From Acanthococcus lagerstroemiae (taxonomy: Eukaryota > Arthropoda > Insecta > Hemiptera > Eriococcidae): DNA of 64,000 bases. The translations under genes were made by a program, and so were the position numbers. The stretch lies in contig JAJSSI010000076.1 in NCBI GenBank assembly GCA_031841125.1, positions 1 to 64,000 on the forward strand, read 5' to 3'. Positions within the stretch are counted from its first letter, which is position 1; each line of letters starts with the position of its first letter. Under the pieces are notes generated by a model. It was not told where the DNA came from. It was given only the letters and a program-made list of their open reading frames with translations, and searched no databases. Below are positions 9,613 through 18,445 of this stretch, piece after piece.

Positions 9613-9867
9613 TGTTTTATCGAGTCGAGCTCCGTTTCGTGAGTTTCGTGGCTGATTCAGATAGAGACCGGTTTCTCTTATCTGTATCAGCATACTTACT
9701 CGTAATCCTTTTCGACATCATGGCGACTGTTAAATATTGCGTTCTGCTATCCTATTGATATTGCGTACTGTAATGTTTAGTCAGTTCGCGATCTAGACGT
9801 ACTTCGAATACAGTTTTACAGTAATTGAGCTGGTTTAGTTTCTTTTATGCAAGCTGGTTCTACAACA
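9613..9867 (+). mobile_element. 3' LTR of the gypsy-type element (about 255 bp)
   Basis: The proposed LTR begins TGTTTTATCGAG directly after the polypurine tract and ends TCTACAACA, giving the usual TG...CA boundary with a TGTT/AACA inverted end. Satellite relic sequence resumes a few bases later. No second LTR is present in the window to confirm the borders, so the right end could lie a few bases further, up to about 9874. Confidence 0.65.
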
Positions 9868-9874
9868 GAAACAA

Positions 9875-9960
9875 CTGTTTTTAAATCAAATTTTGTACAC
9901 TGAGTTCAAATTCGGTGTTCAATTTGGCGGCGCGACGCTCCGTTTCACAGATACACGAAT
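9875..9960 (-). repeat. Decayed satellite monomer fragment, reverse orientation
   Basis: The plus strand shows ACTGAGTTCAAATTCGGTG followed by CAATTTGGCGGC and a CAGATACAC block, matching the reversed monomer in order. It continues the copy that was interrupted at 7465, so the retrotransposon sits within one monomer. Confidence 0.8.
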
Positions 9961-10296
9961 ATGAACAAGTTTTTGTTTTAGCGCCTTCGACCGTTGAGAA
10001 TGCCATGGCGCACCATTTGACTTTTCGAAATTTCATATTTTTTCTGGGGAGAACCGACACTTCGCGAATAATTTCGGATGGAGCCAGTTAGAGCAAAGCG
10101 GTTTACATTTCGATAGAATGGAAAATTCGAATAAGAAGGTCTTCAGTTTGATCTACATTCTCCAATCGAAATTTTTCGCAACTTATACCAGCTTGCCCGG
10201 GAAATTCGCAATCTCGAAAATGCATATTGGTGCGAATTGTATTGCAGATCGAAGTTTAAGGCGTTACTCACATTTTTCAAAAATTTCGCAAATCTC
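9961..10296. repeat. Segment of unknown origin with a diverged inverted partner at 11505-11735
   Basis: Bases about 9995-10245 match the reverse complement of 11505-11735. The clearest block is GCAATCTCGAAAATGCATATTGG here against its reverse complement with CAAATGCATATTGG-type sequence at about 11505-11530; a second block runs GAATAATTTCGGATGGAGCCAG against a similar stretch near 11670. The segment interrupts a reversed satellite monomer near its GATACACTCG site. A 73-codon frame exists here but has no recognisable product. Confidence 0.6.
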
Positions 10297-10449
10297 CCGT
10301 AAAACACTCGAAAATGTGACAAAATGGATCAAAAAATGATTAGCTCAATTTTGACGACGAATTGAATTCGTCTCGAGAAACTGAGAACTAGCCACAGCCC
10401 GACGCCGAAGCTCTCCGAAAAATGTTTGGCCTCGAAAAAGACATGATGT
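10297..10449 (-). repeat. Decayed satellite monomer fragment, reverse orientation
   Basis: ACACTCGAAAATGTGAC, GATCAAAAAATGATTAGCTC, GAATTCGTCTCGAG and GACGCCGAAGCTCTCCG follow in the order of the reversed monomer. It ends at GACATGATG, the same monomer position at which the copy at 3925-4047 is interrupted. Confidence 0.85.
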
Positions 10450-10454
10450 TGTAA

Positions 10455-11403
10455 GGGTCCATTACCCTGGCCCCACCAAATTTGATTTTAGACCCGATTT
10501 TGGGGTAGGGGAAATGTACCCGAAATGTACCAAAATGTACCACCAATTATCTGAAATGTACCCCCTTTATTGCCCGCGGGGGAGGATTCCATTTGGTAGG
10601 CTGTGTAACGTTGGCCCCCCATTATTCCACTTTCACAACGAATTTGTGCAGAATGAAATGTACCCGAAATGTATCAAAAGTATGTACCAATCAATTATAT
10701 AAAATGTACCCCCTCCCTTCCCCTGTGATAACCAAAAGTATAAAGGGGCTGAAATGAATTAGAGCTTCCCAATTTAGCTGATTCGTCAAATTTGATCGAA
10801 TGAATTTACCTGAAATGTACGAAATGTACCACCAAAATATCTGAAAATGTACCCCCTTTATAGCTGCGGGGGGAGGATTAAATTTGGTGGGGCTGTGGTA
10901 ATGTTTCAGCACAAATTCGATGAAAAAGAACGATTGGGGGGGGGGGTACGATCACAGCCCCACCATATTTAATCCTCCCCTCTGCGGCGGTGAGTGGGTA
11001 CATTTCAGAAAGTTGGAGGTACATTTCAGGTACATTTTCATTATGCACAAATTCGCTGAATTGGAACAAATGGGAGGGGCGGTAACGTTACCACAGCCCC
11101 ACCAAATTTAATCCTCCCCCCCCGCGCTATAAAGGGGCACATTTGAGATAATTGGTGATACATTTTGGTAAATTTCGGGTGCATTTCATTCGAACCAAAT
11201 TCGACGAAATCAGACAACTTTTGGGAGGAGCTCCGTTACACTGCCCGCGCCAAAATTAACTTTTTTTCCCCCCTTCATAGGAGGGGGTACAATTTTGTAA
11301 TATTTGTGGTACTTTGAGTACTTTGGGTACATTTCTTCTAACATCAGAACGGGTCTAAAATCAAATTTTTTGGGGGGGGGGGGGGGGCAGGTAACGAACA
11401 CCC
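10455..11403. mobile_element. Palindromic element with AATGTACC motifs and long inverted ends
   Basis: The ends share TTTGATTTTAGACCCG at the left (within 10480-10500) and its reverse complement near 11350-11370, beside GGGT termini. Inside, pairs of matching blocks lie symmetrically around about 10925: 10541-10588 with 11110-11159, 10827-10904 with 10951-11021, and 10639-10668 with 11022-11056. Each block carries AAATGTACC-type repeats, a CCCCCTTTAT segment, a G-rich segment and GGTGGGGCTGT. G-runs of 11 (10936-10946) and 16 (11372-11387) are present. There is no transposase and no clear target duplication. It looks like a non-autonomous foldback element built from repeated internal units; the family is unknown. 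Confidence 0.72.
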
Positions 11404-11504
11404 GAAATATGTACTCTCGAAATGCGAATCAAATGGGTCAAAAATTGACTCAAGTTCAAATTCTGACAACGGATTCGAATTCGCTCGGAAAACTAATACA
11501 CTTC
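11404..11504 (-). repeat. Decayed satellite monomer fragment, reverse orientation
   Basis: GGGTCAAAAATTGACTC, TTCTGACAACGGATTCG and AATTCGCTCGGAAAAC match the reversed monomer in order. It is the last copy in reverse orientation before the array flips. Confidence 0.8.
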
Positions 11505-11735
11505 GCACCAATATGCATTTGCGAGATTGCAAATTTCCTGGGCGAACTGGAAAAAGGCGAAAAACTTTGGATTGGGGCCTGTCTAGAGGAAAATTGAAAA
11601 ATACGTTTTATTCAAAACTTTCGAAGGAGTATCAAGAATTTTAAACCACACTGCTCAAACTGCCTCCGTTCCAAATAATTCGACAATTCTCGGTCGCCCA
11701 AAAACTAGTAGGTACAATGGGTTGTAATTGTGTGA
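11505..11735. repeat. Inverted, diverged partner of the segment at 9995-10245
   Basis: This stretch is the reverse complement of the left copy with many changes. It lies exactly between the last reversed satellite relic and the first forward monomer of the main array, so it marks the orientation switch. No gene is visible in it. Confidence 0.6.
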
Positions 11736-11743
11736 AATTGTGG

Positions 11744-13197
11744 CATCATGTCTTTTTTGGGCGAAAAAATTTTCGGAGAGCTACGGCGTCGGGGCTGGTG
11801 CTAGTTAGTCAATTTTTTCGAGACGAATTCGAATCCGTTGTCAAAATTGAGCTACAGTCCATTTTTTGACCCAAATTGATCAATTTTTCCAACTTTTTCG
11901 AGGGTATCTCGGGAACGGAGGTCGCCGCCAAATTGCAACAGCGAATTCGAACTCAGCGTGAAAAATTGAGTAAGAAACACTCATGAATTCGAAATTTTTG
12001 ATTTTCTCAAATTTTGAAAATTTCTCCATACTATACATCATGCATTTTTTGGGCGAAAAAATTTTCGAGAGCTACGGCGTCGGGCTGGTGCTAGTTAGTC
12101 AATTTTTCGAGACGAATTCGAATCCGTTGTCAAAATTGAGCTACAGTCATTTTTGACCCAAATTGATCAATTTTTCCAACTTTTCGAGGGTATCTCGGAA
12201 CGGAGGGTCGCCGCCAAATTGCAACAGCGAATTCGAACTCAGCGTGAAAAATTGAGTAAGAAACACTCATTAATTCGAAATTTTTGATTTTCTCAAATTT
12301 TGAAAATTTCTCCATACTATACATCATGCATTTTTTGGGGCGAAAAAATTTTCGGAGAGCTACGGCGTCGGGGCTGGTGCTAGTTAGTCAATTTTTCGAG
12401 ACGAATTCGAATCCGTTGTCAAAATTGAGCTAGAGTCATTTTTTGACCCAAATTGATCAATTTTTCCAACTTTTTCGAGGGTATCTCGGGAACGGAGGGT
12501 CGCCGCCAAATTGCAACAGCGAATTCGAACTCAGCGTGAAAAATTGAGTAAGAAACACTCATGAATTCGAAATTTTTGATTTTCTCAAATTTTGAAAATT
12601 TCTCCATACTATACATCATGCATTTTTTGGGGCGAAAAAATTTTCGGAGAGCTACGGCGTCGGGGCTGGTGCTAGTTAGTCAATTTTTCGAGACGAATTC
12701 GAATCCGTTGTCAAAATTGAGCTAGAGTCATTTTTTGACCCAAATTGATCAATTTTTCCAACTTTTTCGAGGGTATCTCGGGAACGGAGGGTCGCCGCCA
12801 AATTGCAACAGCGAATTCGAACTCAGCGTGAAAAATTGAGTAAGAAACACTCATGAATTCGAAATTTTTGATTTTCTCAAATTTTGAAAATTTCTCCATA
12901 CTATACATCATGCATTTTTTGGGGCGAAAAAATTTTCGGAGAGCTACGGCGTCGGGGCTGGTGCTAGTTAGTCAATTTTTCGAGACGAATTCGAATCCGT
13001 TGTCAAAATTGAGCTACAGTCAGTTTTTGACCCAAATTGATCAATTTTTCCAACTTTTTCGAGGGTATTTCGGGAACGGAGGGTCGCCGCCAAATTGCAA
13101 CAGCGAATTCGAACTCAGCGTGAAAAATTGAGTAAGAAACACTCATGAATTCGAAATTTTTGATTTTCTCAAATTTTGAAAATTTCCCCATACTATA
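11744..13197 (+). repeat. Divergent left edge of the array (first five monomers)
   Basis: The first unit begins CATCATGTCTTTTTT where the array consensus has CATCATGCATTTTTT. Units starting at 11744, 12036 and 12906 carry GCTACAGTC where the consensus has GCTAGAGTC. The second unit is 286 bp and has ATTAATTCG for ATGAATTCG. The unit at 12906 has three further changes: GTTTTTGAC, GGTATTTCGGG and TTTCCCCATAC. Several of these states match the old reversed copies. Substitutions are almost absent further right. Confidence 0.9.
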
Positions 13198-16100
13198 CAT
13201 CATGCATTTTTTGGGGCGAAAAATTTTCGGAGAGCTACGGCGTCGGGGCTGGTGCTAGTTAGTCAATTTTTCGAGACGAATTCGAATCCGTTGTCAAAAT
13301 TGAGCTAGAGTCATTTTTTGACCCAAATTGATCAATTTTTCCAACTTTTTCGAGGGTATCTCGGGAACGGAGGGTCGCCGCCAAATTGCAACAGCGAATT
13401 CGAACTCAGCGTGAAAAATTGAGTAAGAAACACTCATGAATTCGAAATTTTTGATTTTCTCAAATTTTGAAAATTTCTCCATACTATACATCATGCATTT
13501 TTTTGGGCGAAAAAATTTTCGGAGAGCTACGGCGTCGGGGCTGGTGCTAGTTAGTCAATTTTTCGAGACGAATTCGAATCCGTTGTCAAAATTGAGCTAG
13601 AGTCATTTTTTGACCCAAATTGATCAATTTTTCCAACTTTTTCGAGGGTATCTCGGGAACGGAGGGTCGCCGCCAAATTGCAACAGCGAATTCGAACTCA
13701 GCGTGAAAAATTGAGTAAGAAACACTCATGAATTCGAAATTTTTGATTTTCTCAAATTTTGAAAATTTCTCCATACTATACATCATGCATTTTTTTGGGC
13801 GAAAAAATTTTCGGAGAGCTACGGCGTCGGGGCTGGTGCTAGTTAGTCAATTTTTCGAGACGAATTCGAATCCGTTGTCAAAATTGAGCTAGAGTCATTT
13901 TTTGACCCAAATTGATCAATTTTTCCAACTTTTTCGAGGGTATCTCGGGAACGGAGGGTCGCCGCCAAATTGCAACAGCGAATTCGAACTCAGCGTGAAA
14001 AATTGAGTAAGAAACACTCATGAATTCGAAATTTTTGATTTTCTCAAATTTTGAAAATTTCTCCATACTATACATCATGCATTTTTTGGGGCGAAAAAAT
14101 TTTCGGAGAGCTACGGCGTCGGGCTGGTGCTAGTTAGTCAATTTTTCGAGACGAATTCGAATCCGTTGTCAAAATTGAGCTAGAGTCATTTTTTGACCCA
14201 AATTGATCAATTTTCCAACTTTTTCGAGGGTATCTCGGAACGGAGGGTCGCCGCCAAATTGCAACAGCGAATTCGAACTCAGCGTGAAAAATTGAGTAAG
14301 AAACACTCATGAATTCGAAATTTTTGATTTTCTCAAATTTTGAAAATTTCTCCATACTATACATCATGCATTTTTTGGGGCGAAAAAATTTTCGGAGAGC
14401 TACGGCGTCGGGGCTGGTGCTAGTTAGTCAATTTTTCGAGACGAATTCGAATCCGTTGTCAAAATTGAGCTAGAGTCATTTTTTGACCCAAATTGATCAA
14501 TTTTTCCAACTTTTTCGAGGGTATCTCGGGAACGGAGGGTCGCCGCCAATTGCAACAGCGAATTCGAACTCAGCGTGAAAAATTGAGTAAGAAACACTCA
14601 TGAATTCGAAATTTTTGATTTTCTCAAATTTTGAAAATTTCTCCATACTATACATCATGCATTTTTTGGGGCGAAAAAATTTTCGGAGAGCTACGGCGTC
14701 GGGGCTGGTGCTAGTTAGTCAATTTTTCGAGACGAATTCGAATCCGTTGTCAAAATTGAGCTAGAGTCATTTTTTGACCCAAATTGATCAATTTTTCCAA
14801 CTTTTTCGAGGTATCTCGGGAACGGAGGGTCGCCGCCAAATTGCAACAGCGAATTCGAACTCAGCGTGAAAAATTGAGTAAGAAACACTCATGAATTCGA
14901 AATTTTTGATTTTCTCAAATTTTGAAAATTTCTCCATACTATACATCATGCATTTTTTGGGGCGAAAAAATTTTCGGAGAGCTACGGCGTCGGGGCTGGT
15001 GCTAGTTAGTCAATTTTTCGAGACGAATTCGAATCCGTTGTCAAAATTGAGCTAGAGTCATTTTTTGACCCAAATTGATCAATTTTTCCAACTTTTTCGA
15101 GGGTATCTCGGAACGGAGGGTCGCCGCCAAATTGCAACAGCGAATTCGAACTCAGCGTGAAAAATTGAGTAAGAAACACTCATGAATTCGAAATTTTTGA
15201 TTTTCTCAAATTTTGAAATTTCTCCATACTATACATCATGCATTTTTTGGGGCGAAAAAATTTTCGGAGAGCTACGGCGTCGGGGCTGGTGCTAGTTAGT
15301 CAATTTTTCGAGACGAATTCGAATCCGTTGTCAAAATTGAGCTAGAGTCATTTTTTGACCCAAATTGATCAATTTTTCCAACTTTTTCGAGGGTATCTCG
15401 GAACGGAGGGTCGCCGCCAAATTGCAACAGCGAATTCGAACTCAGCGTGAAAAATTGAGTAAGAAACACTCATGAATTCGAAATTTTTGATTTTCTCAAA
15501 TTTTGAAAATTTCTCCATACTATACATCATGCATTTTTGGGGCGAAAAAATTTTCGGAGAGCTACGGCGTCGGGGCTGGTGCTAGTTAGTCAATTTTTCG
15601 AGACGAATTCGAATCCGTTGTCAAAATTGAGCTAGAGTCATTTTTTGACCCAAATTGATCAATTTTTCCAACTTTTTCGAGGGTATCTCGGGAACGGAGG
15701 GTCGCCGCCAAATTGCAACAGCGAATTCGAACTCAGCGTGAAAAATTGAGTAAGAAACACTCATGAATTCGAAATTTTTGATTTTCTCAAATTTTGAAAA
15801 TTTCTCCATACTATACATCATGCATTTTTTGGGCGAAAAAATTTTCGGAGAGCTACGGCGTCGGGGCTGGTGCTAGTTAGTCAATTTTTCGAGACGAATT
15901 CGAATCCGTTGTCAAAATTGAGCTAGAGTCATTTTTTGACCCAAATTGATCAATTTTTCCAACTTTTTCGAGGGTATCTCGGGAACGGAGGTCGCCGCCA
16001 AATTGCAACAGCGAATTCGAACTCAGCGTGAAAAATTGAGTAAGAAACACTCATGAATTCGAAATTTTTGATTTTCTCAAATTTTGAAAATTTCTCCATA

Positions 16101-18445
16101 CTATACATCATGCATTTTTTGGGCGAAAAAATTTTCGGAGAGCTACGGCGTCGGGGCTGGTGCTAGTTAGTCAATTTTTCGAGACGAATTCGAATCCGTT
16201 GTCAAAATTGAGCTAGAGTCATTTTTTGACCCAAATTGATCAATTTTTCCAACTTTTTCGAGGGTATCTCGGGAACGGAGGGTCGCCGCCAAATTGCAAC
16301 AGCGAATTCGAACTCAGCGTGAAAAATTGAGTAAGAAACACTCATGAATTCGAAATTTTTGATTTTCTCAAATTTTGAAAATTTCTCCATACTATACATC
16401 ATGCATTTTTTGGGGCGAAAAAATTTTCGGAGAGCTACGGCGTCGGGGCTGGTGCTAGTTAGTCAATTTTTCGAGACGAATTCGAATCCGTTGTCAAAAT
16501 TGAGCTAGAGTCATTTTTTGACCCAAATTGATCAATTTTTCCAACTTTTTCGAGGGTATCTCGGGAACGGAGGGTCGCCGCCAAATTGCAACAGCGAATT
16601 CGAACTCAGCGTGAAAAATTGAGTAAGAAACACTCATGAATTCGAAATTTTTGATTTTCTCAAATTTTGAAAATTTCTCCATACTATACATCATGCATTT
16701 TTTGGGGCGAAAAAATTTTCGGAGAGCTACGGCGTCGGGGCTGGTGCTAGTTAGTCAATTTTTCGAGACGAATTCGAATCCGTTGTCAAAATTGAGCTAG
16801 AGTCATTTTTTGACCCAAATTGATCAATTTTTCCAACTTTTTCGAGGGTATCTCGGGAACGGAGGGTCGCCGCCAAATTGCAACAGCGAATTCGAACTCA
16901 GCGTGAAAAATTGAGTAAGAAACACTCATGAATTCGAAATTTTTGATTTTCTCAAATTTTGAAAATTTCTCCATACTATACATCATGCATTTTTTGGGGC
17001 GAAAAAATTTTCGGAGAGCTACGGCGTCGGGGCTGGTGCTAGTTAGTCAATTTTTCGAGACGAATTCGAATCCGTTGTCAAAATTGAGCTAGAGTCATTT
17101 TTTGACCCAAATTGATCAATTTTTCCAACTTTTTCGAGGGTATCTCGGGAACGGAGGGTCGCCGCCAAATTGCAACAGCGAATTCGAACTCAGCGTGAAA
17201 AATTGAGTAAGAAACACTCATGAATTCGAAATTTTTGATTTTCTCAAATTTTGAAAATTTCTCCATACTATACATCATGCATTTTTTGGGGCGAAAAAAT
17301 TTTCGGAGAGCTACGGCGTCGGGGCTGGTGCTAGTTAGTCAATTTTTCGAGACGAATTCGAATCCGTTGTCAAAATTGAGCTAGAGTCATTTTTTGACCC
17401 AAATTGATCAATTTTTCCAACTTTTTCGAGGGTATCTCGGGAACGGAGGGTCGCCGCCAAATTGCAACAGCGAATTCGAACTCAGCGTGAAAAATTGAGT
17501 AAGAAACACTCATGAATTCGAAATTTTTGATTTTCTCAAATTTTGAAAATTTCTCCATACTATACATCATGCATTTTTTGGGGCGAAAAAATTTTCGGAG
17601 AGCTACGGCGTCGGGCTGGTGCTAGTTAGTCAATTTTTCGAGACGAATTCGAATCCGTTGTCAAAATTGAGCTAGAGTCATTTTTTGACCCAAATTGATC
17701 AATTTTTCCAACTTTTTCGAGGGTATCTCGGGAACGGAGGGTCGCCGCCAAATTGCAACAGCGAATTCGAACTCAGCGTGAAAAATTGAGTAAGAAACAC
17801 TCATGAATTCGAAATTTTTGATTTTCTCAAATTTTGAAAATTTCTCCATACTATACATCATGCATTTTTTGGGGCGAAAAAATTTTCGGAGAGCTACGGC
17901 GTCGGGGCTGGTGCTAGTTAGTCAATTTTTCGAGACGAATTCGAATCCGTTGTCAAAATTGAGCTAGAGTCATTTTTTGACCCAAATTGATCAATTTTTC
18001 CAACTTTTTCGAGGGTATCTCGGGAACGGAGGGTCGCCGCCAAATTGCAACAGCGAATTCGAACTCAGCGTGAAAAATTGAGTAAGAAACACTCATGAAT
18101 TCGAAATTTTTGATTTTCTCAAATTTTGAAAATTTCTCCATACTATACATCATGCATTTTTTGGGCGAAAAAATTTTCGGAGAGCTACGGCGTCGGGGCT
18201 GGTGCTAGTTAGTCAATTTTTCGAGACGAATTCGAATCCGTTGTCAAAATTGAGCTAGAGTCATTTTTTGACCCAAATTGATCAATTTTTCCAACTTTTT
18301 CGAGGTATCTCGGGAACGGAGGGTCGCCGCCAAATTGCAACAGCGAATTCGAACTCAGCGTGAAAAATTGAGTAAGAAACACTCATGAATTCGAAATTTT
18401 TGATTTTCTCAAATTTTGAAAATTTCTCCATACTATACATCATGC
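13198..18445 (+). repeat. Array zone with frequent one-base homopolymer losses
   Basis: Sixteen of the 28 missing bases in the array occur in this stretch, for example three in the unit at 14073 and two each in the units at 14944 and 15816. They affect runs such as GGGG in TCGGGGCTGG, GGG in CTCGGGAAC, AAAA in TTTTGAAAATT and TTTTTT after CATGCA. Two units (13489, 13781) have seven T and three G where the consensus has six and four. Base substitutions are otherwise absent. Confidence 0.8.

Larger units (their letters stand above)
7466..9867 (+). mobile_element. Ty3/gypsy-type LTR retrotransposon, 5'-truncated and decayed
   Basis: Parts of a pol polyprotein appear in the usual gypsy order: end of reverse transcriptase, RNase H, integrase. 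A polypurine tract and a single LTR follow. The order RT, RNase H, integrase separates it from the copia type. Gag, protease and most of the reverse transcriptase are missing, as is the 5' LTR. Several frame changes and stops make it non-functional, and no envelope gene is seen. It sits inside an old reversed satellite monomer: the relic ends at TTGAAT on the left and resumes at about 9875 with only a few bases lost, so the element was probably short at its 5' side when it inserted or soon after. Confidence 0.88.

Noticed and set aside
9728..9867. A shorter LTR starting at TGTTAAATATTG
   Set aside because: TGTT at 9728 is not preceded by a purine tract, while TGTT at 9613 follows AAAGGGAGA directly. 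The longer LTR is the better reading.
11304..11597. A 97-codon plus-strand frame spanning the end of the palindromic element
   Set aside because: It includes a poly-glycine stretch from the G-run and crosses three unrelated segments (element, satellite relic, inverted segment), so it cannot be a gene.
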